From Gammaproteobacteria bacterium (GTDB lineage Bacteria; Pseudomonadota; Gammaproteobacteria; JACKNK01), in NCBI GenBank assembly GCA_024234895.1, contig JACKNJ010000005.1:62001-126000 (forward strand): DNA of 64,000 nucleotides, in the 5' to 3' direction. The position numbers were made by a program, and so were the translations under genes. Shown piece after piece: positions 19,137-28,331 of the stretch. Below the pieces are notes generated by a model. It was not told the DNA's origin. It made no database searches and saw nothing but the letters and a program-made list of their open reading frames with translations. Each line of letters opens with the position of its first letter. Within the stretch, counting starts at the first letter, position 1.

Positions 19137-20375
19137 TCAGACGATGAGACCGGCAACCGCGCCGGTCAGACAGGTGGCAAGGGTACCGGAAAGAATGCAT
19201 TTCGGGCCGAGGGCGACGATCTCCGCGCGCCGTTCCGGGGCCATCGCACCCATGCCGCCAATCAGGATGCCGAGGCTGCCGAAGTTGGCGAAACCGCACA
19301 GCGCGTAGGTCAGGATCAGGCGGCTGTGCGCGGACAGCGCGTCCGGTGGCAGCGCCGCGAGTTCCAGATAGGCGAGCATCTCGTTGAGCACGGTCTTGGT
19401 GCCGAGCAGGCCGCCGGCGATGTGTGCTTCGCCCCAGGGAATGCCGAGCAGCCAGGCCAGCGGCGCCAGCAGCCAGCCGAGCAGGCGTTGCAGGCTCAAT
19501 GCCTCGTCGCCGATCTGGATCAGCCCGAGCATCTGGTTGGCGAGCGCGACCACGGCGACCAGCACGATCAGCATCGCGACGATGTGGGCGAGCAGTTTCA
19601 GGCCTTCGACCGTGCCGTAGGTGAGCGCGTCCATGCTGCTGCGGTAGGGCAGATCGATGCGTGCCGCTTCGTGGCTTTCATTGCTGTCGGCGGGCACCAG
19701 CAGGCGCGCGAACATGAGCGCGGCCGGCGCCGAGATCAGTGACGCGGTGAGGATGTGGCCGACCGCGTTGTCGATGACATTGCCGAGCACGCTCGCGTAC
19801 AGCGCCAGCATGGTGCCGGCGATGGTCGCCATGCCGGCGGTCATCAGCGCGAACAGGTCGGCGCGGGACATGGTCGCGAGATAGGGACGCACCAGCAACG
19901 GCGACTCGACCATGCCCATGAACACGTTGGCGGCGGTCCCGAGGCCGAGCGGCCCGCGCACGTGCATGGACCGCTCCAGCAGCCAGGCGAAGCCGCGCAC
20001 GATCGCCGGCAGTATCCGCCAGTGGAACAGCAGCGCGGACAGCGCGCTCATGACCAGGATCAGCGGCAGAACCTGGAACGCGAGCACGAACGCGCCGCCG
20101 GGTGATTTCGGATCGAACGGCAGGTCGCCGCCGCCGAGGTAGCCGAACACGAAGGAGGTGCCGGCGCGGGTTGCTTCCTGGAGCGCGAGCAGGGCGTCGT
20201 TGAGTCCGTGGAAGACCGCCTGGGCGCCGGGCAGCTTGAGCAGCAGCAGCGCGATCGCCAGTTGCAGTCCCAGTCCGGCGATGACGACACCCGGTCGGAT
20301 GGCGCGCCGGTTTTCGCTGATGGCCCAGGCCAAGGCGGTCAGCACGGCAATGCCGAGCAGGGCCTGCAGCGTCAT
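19137..20375 (-). CDS. nupC: Concentrative nucleoside transporter (CNT/NupC family)
   Basis: A 412-residue inner membrane transporter. CNT signatures include FQVLPLILVMSALSALLFHW (about 103-122), GMVESPLLVRPYL (about 155-167), GGLLGTKTVLNEMLAYLEL (about 328-346) and the YALCGFANFGSLGILIGG block (about 368-385). Members import nucleosides with H+ or Na+. The gene overlaps lpxH by four bases, forming lpxH-nupC-cysQ in transcription order, a compact unit. Confidence 0.92.
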   Translation of the reverse strand: MTLQALLGIAVLTALAWAISENRRAIRPGVVIAGLGLQLAIALLLLKLPGAQAVFHGLNDALLALQEATRAGTSFVFGYLGGGDLPFDPKSPGGAFVLAFQVLPLILVMSALSALLFHWRILPAIVRGFAWLLERSMHVRGPLGLGTAANVFMGMVESPLLVRPYLATMSRADLFALMTAGMATIAGTMLALYASVLGNVIDNAVGHILTASLISAPAALMFARLLVPADSNESHEAARIDLPYRSSMDALTYGTVEGLKLLAHIVAMLIVLVAVVALANQMLGLIQIGDEALSLQRLLGWLLAPLAWLLGIPWGEAHIAGGLLGTKTVLNEMLAYLELAALPPDALSAHSRLILTYALCGFANFGSLGILIGGMGAMAPERRAEIVALGPKCILSGTLATCLTGAVAGLIV

Positions 20376-21091
20376 CGCGCGGGCCAGGTTTCCAGGCCGT
20401 GGTTGGCGGGCGCCCAGCTCACCAGACCGCCGCCTTCCGGGCGCCAGTCCGGGATCACGATGCGTTCGCCGTGGGCGCCGTCGTGAATCGCGGGCCGATG
20501 GGTATGGCCGTGGATCAGATGACGAACGCCGGCGTTCAGCATCGTCGCCGCGACCGTCGCCGGATTGACGTCGGTGATGTCGCCGGCCATTTCACGTTGT
20601 GCCTGGGTGCTCATCGAACGCGCGTATCTGGCGATCTGGCGACGCTCTTCGAGCGACTTGGCGAGCACTTCCCTCTGCCAGGCCGGATCGCGGGCGGTTA
20701 CGCGGAAGCGCTGGTATTCGTCGTCGTCGGAACACAGCTGGTCGCCGTGCATCAGCAGCACCGGTGTGCCGTACAGATCGATGACCGCACTGTCCGGCAG
20801 CAGGGTCGTGCCGGTGCGTTCCGCGAACGCGGGACCGAGCAGGAAATCGCGGTTGCCGTGCTGGATGAACACCGGCACGCCGTCGTCGCTCAATGCACGT
20901 AACGCGTCCTGGATCTGGCCGTAGAACGGATCGTCATCGTCGTCGCCGACCCAGACCTCGAACAGGTCACCGAGGATGTAGACAGCGTCCGCGTCACGGG
21001 CGCGGGTCGCGAGCAGGTCCAGGAACCAGTCGCCGATCCGTGGCCAGGCCTTGTCTAGATGAACGTCGGCAATGAACAGGGTTTCAGACAT
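20372..21091 (-). CDS. lpxH: UDP-2,3-diacylglucosamine diphosphatase LpxH
   Basis: A 239-residue metallophosphoesterase of lipid A synthesis that converts UDP-2,3-diacylglucosamine to lipid X at the inner membrane. The calcineurin-like motifs are in order: FIADVHLD (D-x-H), ILGDLFEVWVGDD (GDxxE/D), QHGNRDFLLG (GNRD), MHGDQLCSDD (GDxxC/T) and LIHGHTHRPAIHD (GHTH). The order and the LpxH-specific NRDFLLG sequence make this assignment firm. It lies next to ppiB as in many gammaproteobacteria, separated by a repeat element. Confidence 0.96.
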   Translation of the reverse strand: MSETLFIADVHLDKAWPRIGDWFLDLLATRARDADAVYILGDLFEVWVGDDDDDPFYGQIQDALRALSDDGVPVFIQHGNRDFLLGPAFAERTGTTLLPDSAVIDLYGTPVLLMHGDQLCSDDDEYQRFRVTARDPAWQREVLAKSLEERRQIARYARSMSTQAQREMAGDITDVNPATVAATMLNAGVRHLIHGHTHRPAIHDGAHGERIVIPDWRPEGGGLVSWAPANHGLETWPAR

Positions 21092-21100
21092 GGATTTGGG

Positions 21101-21239
21101 TTTGCCGCAAAGACGCGAAGACGCAAAGGGAGATGAGAATGACTACAAGCGAACGAAATCGCAGGCATACGGACCCCGGAAGGGGGCGCTGGCGAGAATG
21201 TTCCTCAAAATCTTTGCGCCTTGGCGTCTTTGCGGCAAA
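21101..21239. repeat. CCGCAAAGACGC-type inverted repeat between ppiB and lpxH
   Basis: Left arm TTTGCCGCAAAGACGCGAAG at 21101-21120 continuing to 21128, right arm 21212-21239 (ends CTTTGCGGCAAA). The arms are near-perfect inverted copies across about 83 bp. Same family as 21786, 29939, 35900 and 36541. Confidence 0.85.
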
Positions 21240-21255
21240 ACAAGAAGGCCTGGGG

Positions 21256-21750
21256 TTACGCCACTTCGGCCTTTTCGATGACGACGTCCTCGACCGGGAC
21301 GTCCTGGTGGAAACCGGAATTGCCGGTCTTGACGCCCTTGATCTTGTTGACGACATCCATGCCCTCGACCACTTCGCCGAACACGGCGTAACCCCAGCCG
21401 TCGTGGCCGGGGTAGTCGAGGAAGCTGTTGTCCTTGACGTTGATGAAGAACTGCGCGGTCGCGGAATGCGGGTCGTTGGTGCGAGCCATCGCCAGCGTGC
21501 CGGTGCTGTTCTTGAGGCCGTTCTTGGCCTCGTTCTGGATCGGCGCCTTGGTGGCCTTCTGCTTCATGCCCGGCTCCATGCCGCCGCCCTGGATCATGAA
21601 GCCGTTGATCACGCGGTGAAAAATGGTGCCGTCATAGAAGCCGTCGTTGACGTAGGCGAGGAAGTTCTCGCAGCTTTTCGGCGCCTTTTCCTCGTTGAGC
21701 TCGATGACGATGTCGCCGTGATTGGTGGTCATGCGGACTTTGGTGGACAT
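21256..21750 (-). CDS. ppiB: Cytoplasmic cyclophilin peptidyl-prolyl isomerase
   Basis: A 164-residue cyclophilin without signal peptide. The signature FYDGTIFHRVINGFMIQGG (about residues 35-53) includes the catalytic Arg, and SATAQFFINVKDN (about 94-106) and GYAVFGEVVEGMDVV complete the pocket. It speeds proline isomerisation in the cytoplasm. ATG 21750 is preceded by AGGAG, which rules out the longer frame from 21813. It is followed by lpxH, the conserved ppiB-lpxH pairing. Confidence 0.95.
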   Translation of the reverse strand: MSTKVRMTTNHGDIVIELNEEKAPKSCENFLAYVNDGFYDGTIFHRVINGFMIQGGGMEPGMKQKATKAPIQNEAKNGLKNSTGTLAMARTNDPHSATAQFFINVKDNSFLDYPGHDGWGYAVFGEVVEGMDVVNKIKGVKTGNSGFHQDVPVEDVVIEKAEVA

Positions 21751-21785
21751 GAGGTTCTCCTGAAAAGGGATGATTGGATTCGAAA

Positions 21786-21881
21786 TAGACGCGAAGACGC
21801 ACAGCGATCGCAACGGATCAGACGGTCATCCGATCGTCGTGTATCGACCGAATCTTTGCGTCTCGGCGGCTTTGCGGCAAA
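21786..21881. repeat. CCGCAAAGACGC-type repeat between the two cyclophilin genes
   Basis: Left arm (GACGCGAAGACGCACAG, about 21788-21804) is shorter than the right arm (21852-21881, contains CTTTGCGTCTCGGCGGC). A decayed member of the family seen at 21101. Confidence 0.65.
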
Positions 21882-21888
21882 GGCAGCG

Positions 21889-22461
21889 TTAAAGCCGCTC
21901 GGCCTTCTCGATGATGACCATCTCGATCGGCGCGTCGCTGGCGAAGGGGCCACCCGGTCCGGTCTTGGCGTCGGCGATCCCGTCGACCACTTCCATGCCC
22001 GCGACGACCTTGCCGAACACGGCGTAACCCCAGCCGCGCATGGACTTGCCGGAATGGTTCAGGAAGTCGTTGTCCTTGTGGTTGATGAAGAACTGCGCGG
22101 TCGCGGAATGCGGATCGGAAGTGCGCGCCATGGCGATGGTGCCGCGATCGTTCCTGAGCCCGTTGTCGGCCTCGTTCTGGATTTCGCCGCGGGTCTCCTT
22201 GCGGTCATAGGACTGCGTGAAACCACCGCCCTGGATCATGAAATCCTTGATCACGCGATGAAAGATCGTGCCGTCGTAGAAGCCGGCGTCGACGTAGGCC
22301 AGGAAGTTCTCCACCGAGGCCGGCGCGTGGGTCGGGTCGAGCTGGAGCACGATGTCGCCCCGGTTGGTCGACAGCTTCACCTGCGGGTCGGCGGCCAGCG
22401 CGGAGCCGGCGATGGTCAGCGGGACGAGGAGGCAGAAGACGAGCAGCAGACGTTTGATCAA
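21889..22461 (-). CDS. Exported cyclophilin-type peptidyl-prolyl isomerase
   Basis: A 190-residue cyclophilin with an N-terminal signal peptide (KRLLLVFCLLVPLTIAGSALA, cleavage expected after ALA), so it acts in the periplasm as a PpiA equivalent. Catalytic blocks FYDGTIFHRVIKDFMIQGG and SATAQFFINHKDN are intact. The best start is TTG at 22461: AGGGAG lies seven bases upstream and the codon overlaps the TGA of the preceding small gene as TTGA, which implies translational coupling. The very long ORF reaching 22782 is not real. It is a close paralogue of the ppiB next to it. Confidence 0.88.
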   Translation of the reverse strand: MIKRLLLVFCLLVPLTIAGSALAADPQVKLSTNRGDIVLQLDPTHAPASVENFLAYVDAGFYDGTIFHRVIKDFMIQGGGFTQSYDRKETRGEIQNEADNGLRNDRGTIAMARTSDPHSATAQFFINHKDNDFLNHSGKSMRGWGYAVFGKVVAGMEVVDGIADAKTGPGGPFASDAPIEMVIIEKAERL

Positions 22462-22715
22462 CGTGGTTCTCCCTGAGAGTTCGATTGGTCGAGGGCGCGC
22501 GCGGCGCGGCGGTAACGGTACAGCACCACCGGCCACAGATACATGCGGGCGAGGATTTCGCCGGGCGTGTCGGCGGTCGGGATGATAGCCGCCTTGCCGG
22601 ATTTCTCGCGGCGTTTGTCGAATCGCGCCAGCGCGTACTGGCCAAGCAAGGGCCAGAGCAGGAACAGCAGGACGAGGACCGCGAGCAGCGGTTCGGGCAA
22701 CGGCGCGTCGATCAC
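22458..22715 (-). CDS. Small membrane protein upstream of the exported cyclophilin
   Basis: An 85-residue protein with one or two hydrophobic segments near the N-terminus (EPLLAVLVLLFLLWPLLGQYAL) and a basic cytoplasmic tail (DKRREKSGK, YRYRRAARALD). The start is GTG 22715, without a clear ribosome binding site. Support comes from a GC-rich codon pattern and the stop/start overlap with the cyclophilin gene. Function unknown. Confidence 0.6.
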   Translation of the reverse strand: MIDAPLPEPLLAVLVLLFLLWPLLGQYALARFDKRREKSGKAAIIPTADTPGEILARMYLWPVVLYRYRRAARALDQSNSQGEPR

Positions 22716-22774
22716 GAGGCGGGAGCGGCGGGAGCGGCGGGAGCGGCGGGGACGGTGGGTCTGGCAGGGCCCCC

Positions 22775-24433
22775 TCAGGCACTGCCCTGGCGGGTCAGGT
22801 CGACATGCACGGTCAGGCGCTGGCCGGGCTGCAGGAACTGGCCAAGGGTCTTCTCGTTCCAGCGTTTCAGGTCGTTGACGCTGACCCGGAACTTGCGCGC
22901 GATCTCGTACAGCGAGTCACCCTTGCGCACCGTGTAGCTGACCTTGCGGACCATGTCGTTGCTTGTCGCGACCTTCATCGCGCGCGCCGGAGCGCTGGCT
23001 TTGTCTTCGGACTTCCAGATGACCAGGCTGCGCCCGATCTTCAGGGTGTCGCGAGCCGTCATGCCGTTCCAGGCCGCCAGCTGACGCGTGTTGACGCCGT
23101 GGCGATTGGCGATGGACCAGAGGTTGTCGCCATCCTGCACCGTGTAGACGATGCGTTCGTCCTTGCGCGGCGCGTTCTGTTTGGTGGCGAGCCGCTGATC
23201 GACGCTGAGTTTGTAGTCGTCCAGTGGCCGCGCGGAGGTCGGCACCAGCAGCGCGTCGCCGACGTGGATGCGATTGCTGTGCAGACCGTTGATGTTGGTC
23301 AGCACGCTGGCGGTGGTGTGGTAGCGCCGCGCGATGTCGCTGATGGTGTCGCCACGCCGCACTACATGACGACGCCACTCGATGCGCTCGTCGTGCGGGA
23401 GGTTGTCGAGACCGGCCTGCAGCGCGGCGGCGGCATCGGTCGGCAACAACAGTTCATGCGGGCCGTCCGGGTCGGTGGCCCAACGGTTGAAGGCGGGGTT
23501 CAGCGCATGCAGTTCGTCCAGGCTCATGCCGGCAAGTTCGGCGGCGCGGGCGAGGTCGATCTGGCTGCCGACATCGATGCGTGCGAGCACCGGCTGGTTG
23601 GCGATCGGCTTGAGCGGGATGCCGTAATCGCCCGGCTTGGCGACCAGGCGGCTGACCGCGAGCAGGCGCGGCACATAATTCATGGTCTCGCGCGGCAGTT
23701 GCAGGCTCCAGTAGTCGGTCGGGTGACCGGCTTGCGCGTTGCGCGCAATGGCGCGGCTTACGGTGCCGGCACCGGCGTTGTACGACGCCAGCGCCAGCAG
23801 CCAGTCGCCATTGAACTGCGCGGCCAGCTGGCTGAGATACTCGAGCGCGGCATGCGTGGCGGCGTGGACGTCGCGGCGTCCGTCGTACCACCAGTTCTGC
23901 TTGAGGCCGAAATGCTCGCCGGTCGAGGGGATGAACTGCCACAGGCCGGAAGCGCGCGCGCGCGAGTAGGCGAGCGGCTGGAAGCCGCTTTCGACCACCG
24001 GCAGCAGGGCCATTTCCATCGGCATGCCACGCTGCTCGATTTCGGAGACGATCATGTACAGGAACGGTTCGGCGCGATCGGACACGCGCTCGAAGTAGTC
24101 CGGATTGTCGATGAACCACTGCATCTGGGCGGTGATCCGTTCCTCGATCTCGCGCTTGTCCTCGGTCTGCATGTGCAGTTGGCCGCGGATTCGTTCCCAC
24201 AGATCGTCGATCATCTCGACCGGTGCCCCGGCCAGCTCGGCGTTATCGAGCCGTGGCGAGGTCGCGGGCGTGGCGTCACCAATCAGGATCTCGCCGCCGA
24301 CGAATTCACCGCTGCTGGCTTGCGGCGCGTCCGGGCGCACGGTGTCGAAGGCATTACAGCCGGCGAGGCTGGCGAGAAGGGCGGCAATCAGCGTGTGGCG
24401 CAGGGCAAGGGGCGTCGGGAATGAGGCGCTCAT
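22775..24433 (-). CDS. mltD: Membrane-bound lytic murein transglycosylase D with LysM domains
   Basis: A 552-residue lipoprotein that cleaves peptidoglycan glycan strands. A signal sequence with lipobox LAGC (Cys about 25) targets it to a membrane. The SLT domain (about 100-260) carries the catalytic Glu and motifs ALLPVVESGFQPLAYS, ASGLWQFIPSTGEHFGL and LLALASYNAGAGTVSRAI. Three LysM modules follow (HVVRRGDTISDIARRYHT, IVYTVQDGDNLWSIANRH, VSYTVRKGDSLYEIARKF). ATG 24433 was chosen because it places the lipobox correctly. Confidence 0.95.
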   Translation of the reverse strand: MSASFPTPLALRHTLIAALLASLAGCNAFDTVRPDAPQASSGEFVGGEILIGDATPATSPRLDNAELAGAPVEMIDDLWERIRGQLHMQTEDKREIEERITAQMQWFIDNPDYFERVSDRAEPFLYMIVSEIEQRGMPMEMALLPVVESGFQPLAYSRARASGLWQFIPSTGEHFGLKQNWWYDGRRDVHAATHAALEYLSQLAAQFNGDWLLALASYNAGAGTVSRAIARNAQAGHPTDYWSLQLPRETMNYVPRLLAVSRLVAKPGDYGIPLKPIANQPVLARIDVGSQIDLARAAELAGMSLDELHALNPAFNRWATDPDGPHELLLPTDAAAALQAGLDNLPHDERIEWRRHVVRRGDTISDIARRYHTTASVLTNINGLHSNRIHVGDALLVPTSARPLDDYKLSVDQRLATKQNAPRKDERIVYTVQDGDNLWSIANRHGVNTRQLAAWNGMTARDTLKIGRSLVIWKSEDKASAPARAMKVATSNDMVRKVSYTVRKGDSLYEIARKFRVSVNDLKRWNEKTLGQFLQPGQRLTVHVDLTRQGSA

Positions 24434-24649
24434 GCTTTCTCTTTGGCGGTGAGTGGTCGTCAACCGGAGGGGAGCGGTCTATGCCGCCTTGATTTGTGCG
24501 GTCATGTTGGCAGTCGAAAACCGGGTCGTCAAACCGGAATGATGAAATTTTACGGGGGTTTCCGGGGCTTATTTAAGAAAGCGGGGCAGGTTGGAAAGGC
24601 GCTTTCCGATGCGCTGGTCAGCGGGGTATCCCGCGTTAAGATGCGCGCC

Positions 24650-25420
24650 ATGTCCGACCCGTCCCTGGCCGAAATCTTCACCCGCATGCGGCGCTGGAAC
24701 GCGCAGCCGCTCGGCGGCGCATTCGCCCGTGCGGAAACGGCGGTGGTCGACGCGATGGCGCCGGAGCTGTTCGGCTATGCCTTGCTGCATGTCGGCGCGG
24801 TCGGTGACAGTGCGCCGCTGACCAGCGGGCAGTTCCGCCACCGTTTCGTTATCGCGCTCGACGACGATGGCCGCGATGGCGCGGTGCTGGCCGATCCGGC
24901 GCATCTGCCGGTCGCCAACGAGGCGGTCGCGGCGGTCGCGCTCGGTCACGTTCTGGAGTTCCATCCGCATCCGCACCAGGTGCTGCGCGAGGTCGATCGC
25001 GTGCTCGTGCCGGACGGGCATCTGCTGATCTCCGGCTTCAATCCGTGGAGCTCGTGGGGCCTGTATCGCGGCCTGCGCCTGCTGCGGCACGGCGCGCCGG
25101 CTCACGCCGAGTTCATCGGCATGCATCGTCTGCGCGACTGGCTGGCGCTGTTGAATCTGGAGGTGCGCGACGTGCGCACCTTCTTCTACCGGCCGCCGTT
25201 CCGCTCCAGCGGCAATCTGCGCCGCAGCGAGTTCATGGAGCGGATGGGTGCCAGGTGGTGGCCGGGGCTGGGTGCCGGCTACGTGATGCTCGCGCAGAAG
25301 CGGACCTTGCCGCTGACACCGATCCGTCCGCGCTGGCGTGCGCGGCGGGCATTGCTCGGGGCGCGGGTCGCTGGCCCGAGCACGCGCGAAGCCGCCTGCA
25401 AGATGGAACCGGAGCGATGA
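24650..25420 (+). CDS. SAM-dependent methyltransferase next to rnhA
   Basis: A class I methyltransferase of about 256 residues. The SAM-binding motif I is weak, but VALGHVLEFHPHPHQVLREVDRVLVPDGHLLISGFNPWS (about 95-135) is the typical motif II-III stretch. Gammaproteobacteria often carry an uncharacterised methyltransferase in the order methyltransferase-rnhA-dnaQ, and this matches. The frame is open further upstream (ATGs near 24541), so the start is uncertain. The stop overlaps the rnhA start as ATGA. Confidence 0.8.
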   Translation: MSDPSLAEIFTRMRRWNAQPLGGAFARAETAVVDAMAPELFGYALLHVGAVGDSAPLTSGQFRHRFVIALDDDGRDGAVLADPAHLPVANEAVAAVALGHVLEFHPHPHQVLREVDRVLVPDGHLLISGFNPWSSWGLYRGLRLLRHGAPAHAEFIGMHRLRDWLALLNLEVRDVRTFFYRPPFRSSGNLRRSEFMERMGARWWPGLGAGYVMLAQKRTLPLTPIRPRWRARRALLGARVAGPSTREAACKMEPER

Positions 25421-25851
25421 CAGACGTGGTCGAAATCCATACCGACGGCGCCTGCCGGGGCAACCCGGGACCGGGCGGCTGGGGTGCGCAGCTGCGTTAT
25501 GGCGAGCATGTGCGCGAGCTGCACGGGGGCGAGCGCGAGACCACCAACAACCGCATGGAGCTGACCGCGGCGATCCGCGCGCTGGAGACGCTGAAACGCC
25601 CGTGCAGGATCGTGCTGTATACCGATTCGCAGTACGTCCGTCAGGGCATCACCGAATGGCTGGCTAACTGGAAGAAGCGCAACTGGCAGACCGCCGCGAA
25701 GAAGCCGGTCAAGAACGCCGACCTGTGGCGCGAGCTGGACGCCGCGCAGGCCCGGCACCAGGTGGAATGGCGCTGGGTGAAGGGGCACAGTGGCGACCCC
25801 GGCAACGAGCGCGCCGATGCGCTCGCCAATCTCGGCATCGATGAGTTATGA
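25417..25851 (+). CDS. rnhA: Ribonuclease HI
   Basis: A 144-residue enzyme that removes RNA from RNA-DNA hybrids. Catalytic residues are visible: Asp in HTDGACRGNPG (about 10), Glu in NNRMELTAAI (about 48), Asp in LYTDSQYV (about 70) and Asp in HSGDPGNERADALA (about 134). The basic handle WLANWKKRNWQTAAKKPVKN is present. It overlaps the methyltransferase stop by four bases and is followed 24 bp later by dnaQ, a common pairing in proteobacteria. Confidence 0.97.
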   Translation: MTDVVEIHTDGACRGNPGPGGWGAQLRYGEHVRELHGGERETTNNRMELTAAIRALETLKRPCRIVLYTDSQYVRQGITEWLANWKKRNWQTAAKKPVKNADLWRELDAAQARHQVEWRWVKGHSGDPGNERADALANLGIDEL

Positions 25852-25875
25852 GACCCGGCTTGTGAGGCCCCGCCC

Positions 25876-26565
25876 ATGAGACAGATCGTCTGCGATACGG
25901 AAACCACCGGCCTGGAGCCGGCCGACGGCCACCGCATCATCGAGATCGGCGCGGTCGAGGTGGTCAACCGCCGCCCGACCGGGCGCACCTACCATCAGTA
26001 CCTGCAACCGGATCGCCAGATCGATCAGGGTGCGATCGAGGTGCACGGCATCACCAACGAGTTCCTCGTCGACAAGCCGCGTTTCGCGGATGTGGTCGAG
26101 GAGTTCCTGGCCTTCTTCGACGGCGCCGAACTGATCATCCACAACGCGCCGTTCGACGTCGGCTTCTTCAACGCCGAACTGGCGAGACTGGGGCCGCAGT
26201 GGGGGCGTATCGACGAGCGCTGTTCGATCCTCGACACGCTGACCATGGCGCGGCAGATGCACCCCGGCCAGCGCAACACCCTGGATGCGCTGTGCAAGCG
26301 CTACGCCATCGACAACTCGCATCGCGATATGCACGGCGCCTTGCTCGACTCCGAGATTCTGGCCGAGGTCTATCTGGCCATGACCGGCGGACAGGTGAGC
26401 CTGTCGCTGGCCGGCGAGGATGACGGCGCGCAGGGTTCCGGCGCGGCGGGCATCCGACGCCTGCCGGCGGATCGTCCACGGCTCGCGGTGATGTCGGCGT
26501 CGAAGGCCGAGCAGGACGCGCACGCGGCCTATCTGAAAGGGCTTGGCGTGGAGTCGGCCTGGTGA
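25876..26565 (+). CDS. dnaQ: DNA polymerase III epsilon subunit (proofreading exonuclease)
   Basis: A 229-residue DnaQ. The exonuclease motifs are CDTETTGL (ExoI, D-x-E), IIHNAPFDVGF (ExoII) and HGALLDSEILAEVY (ExoIII, H-x4-D). A linker of about 30 residues and the C-terminal SASKAEQDAHAAYLKGL segment serve for binding the alpha subunit. It removes misincorporated nucleotides during replication. It sits with rnhA as in Escherichia coli, although there the two are divergent. Confidence 0.96.
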   Translation: MRQIVCDTETTGLEPADGHRIIEIGAVEVVNRRPTGRTYHQYLQPDRQIDQGAIEVHGITNEFLVDKPRFADVVEEFLAFFDGAELIIHNAPFDVGFFNAELARLGPQWGRIDERCSILDTLTMARQMHPGQRNTLDALCKRYAIDNSHRDMHGALLDSEILAEVYLAMTGGQVSLSLAGEDDGAQGSGAAGIRRLPADRPRLAVMSASKAEQDAHAAYLKGLGVESAW

Positions 26566-26588
26566 TCCGCAAGGCCTGAGTCCGGCAG

Positions 26589-26942
26589 ATGCCCGCCGCG
26601 CTGTTTGTCTACGGAACGTTGATGGACGCGCGCGTGCAGCGCCGCGTCAGCGGGCGCGAATTTCCGTCGCAACCGGCCAGCCTGCCGGGATTCCGTCGCT
26701 ATCTGGTCGTCGGTGAGGCTTATCCGGGCATCCGGCCTGATCCGGAAGGCATCGTTTCGGGGCGCCTGCTGTGGCCGGTCGGACGCGCGGCGCTCACCCG
26801 GCTCGATGCCTACGAAGGTGCGTTGTACCGGCGCGAGGAAGTGGAGGTGGTCCTTGCCGACGGATGCCGCGAGCGAGCGTTCGTCTACGTCGTTCAGCCG
26901 CACTTGCACCATCGTCTGAGCACGCGAGCCTGGCGGGGTTGA
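26589..26942 (+). CDS. Gamma-glutamylcyclotransferase-like (AIG2/YtfP-type) protein
   Basis: A 117-residue protein with the GGCT fold signature: LFVYGTLMDARVQ at the N-terminus (YGTLM), a PGFRRYLVVGEAYPGI-like segment, VSGRLLWPV and the acidic LDAYEGALYRREEVEV stretch holding the conserved Glu. Relatives act on gamma-glutamyl amines or peptides; the substrate here is unknown. It starts 23 bp after dnaQ. Confidence 0.85.
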   Translation: MPAALFVYGTLMDARVQRRVSGREFPSQPASLPGFRRYLVVGEAYPGIRPDPEGIVSGRLLWPVGRAALTRLDAYEGALYRREEVEVVLADGCRERAFVYVVQPHLHHRLSTRAWRG

Positions 26943-27051
26943 TCGGCGTAGGTCGCGTCGGTCAGTTGCGTTACCATCCGCCGTTCTTTTTCGTTCCCGT
27001 CCGGTCCGTCGACCGTTCGCCTCATTTCTTCGTTTAAGTCAGGGGTCCTGC

Positions 27052-28305
27052 ATGTTTTCCAAAGATATGACCATCGCCGGTTACGACGACGAACTCTGGG
27101 CGGCCATGCAGGCCGAGGTGAAGCGTCAGGAAGAGCACATCGAGCTGATCGCCTCCGAGAACTACACCAGCCCGCGCGTGATGCAGGCGCAGGGTTCGGT
27201 GCTGACCAACAAATACGCGGAAGGCTATCCGGGCAAGCGCTACTACGGCGGTTGTGAGTACGTCGACATCTCCGAGCAGCTCGCCATCGACCGCGCCAAG
27301 AAGCTGTTCGGCGCTGATTACGCCAATGTCCAGCCACATTCCGGGTCGCAGGCCAACGCCGCCGTCTACATGGCCCTGTGCCAGCCGGGCGACACCATCC
27401 TCGGCATGAGCCTGGCCGAGGGCGGGCACCTGACCCACGGCGCCAGCGTCAGCTTCTCCGGGCGCATCTACAAGGCTGTGCAGTACGGTCTGAATCACGC
27501 CACCGGCGAGATCGACTACGCGCAGGTCGAGGCGCTGGCCCTGGAACACAAGCCGAAGGTCGTGGTCGCCGGTTTCTCCGCGTATTCGCGCGTGGTCGAC
27601 TGGCAGCGCATGCGCGACATCGCCGACCAGGTCGGCGCGTATCTGTTCGTCGACATGGCGCACGTCGCCGGTCTGGTTGCCGCCGGTCTGTATCCGAATC
27701 CGGTGCCGATCGCGGACGTGGTGACCACCACCACCCACAAGACCCTGCGCGGCCCGCGCGGTGGCCTGATCCTCGCCAAGGCCAACCCGGACCTGGAAAA
27801 GAAGCTGAACTTCAACGTCTTCCCGGCCGGCCAGGGTGGCCCGCTGGAGCACGTCATCGCGGCCAAGGCCGTGGCCTTCAAGGAGGCCATGGAGCCGGAA
27901 TTCACGACCTACCAGAAGCAGGTCGTGGTCAACGCCCGGGCGATGGCCAAGGTGTTCATCGAACGCGGTTTCGATGTTGTGTCGGGCGGTACCGATGACC
28001 ACCTGTTCCTGGTCTCCTTCATCCGTCAGGGCATCACCGGCAAGGATGTCGAGGCGACCCTGGGTCGTGCCTTCATCACCGTCAACAAGAACGCGGTGCC
28101 GAATGATCCGCAGTCGCCGTTCGTGACCAGCGGCATCCGCATCGGCACCCCGGCGATGACCACGCGCGGCTTCACCGAGCAGCACGCCACCGATCTGGCC
28201 GGCTGGATGTGCGACATCATTGATGACCTCGCCAACGACGCGACCGTCGCGGCCGTCAAGGAAAAGGTCGGCGCGCTGTGCGCCGCGCATCCGGTTTACG
28301 CGTAA
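27052..28305 (+). CDS. glyA: Serine hydroxymethyltransferase
   Basis: A 417-residue PLP enzyme that interconverts serine and glycine with tetrahydrofolate. The PLP lysine lies in VTTTTHKTLRGPRGG (about residue 229). The substrate/PLP contacts ASENYTSPRVMQAQGS, YPGKRYYGGCE and PHSGSQANAAVYMAL are intact. It opens the glyA-nrdR-rib gene run and is functionally tied to the gcv genes 5 kb downstream, which supply or remove glycine. Confidence 0.98.
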   Translation: MFSKDMTIAGYDDELWAAMQAEVKRQEEHIELIASENYTSPRVMQAQGSVLTNKYAEGYPGKRYYGGCEYVDISEQLAIDRAKKLFGADYANVQPHSGSQANAAVYMALCQPGDTILGMSLAEGGHLTHGASVSFSGRIYKAVQYGLNHATGEIDYAQVEALALEHKPKVVVAGFSAYSRVVDWQRMRDIADQVGAYLFVDMAHVAGLVAAGLYPNPVPIADVVTTTTHKTLRGPRGGLILAKANPDLEKKLNFNVFPAGQGGPLEHVIAAKAVAFKEAMEPEFTTYQKQVVVNARAMAKVFIERGFDVVSGGTDDHLFLVSFIRQGITGKDVEATLGRAFITVNKNAVPNDPQSPFVTSGIRIGTPAMTTRGFTEQHATDLAGWMCDIIDDLANDATVAAVKEKVGALCAAHPVYA

Positions 28306-28331
28306 CAGCTGCGTAATAGCGATACCTCGCG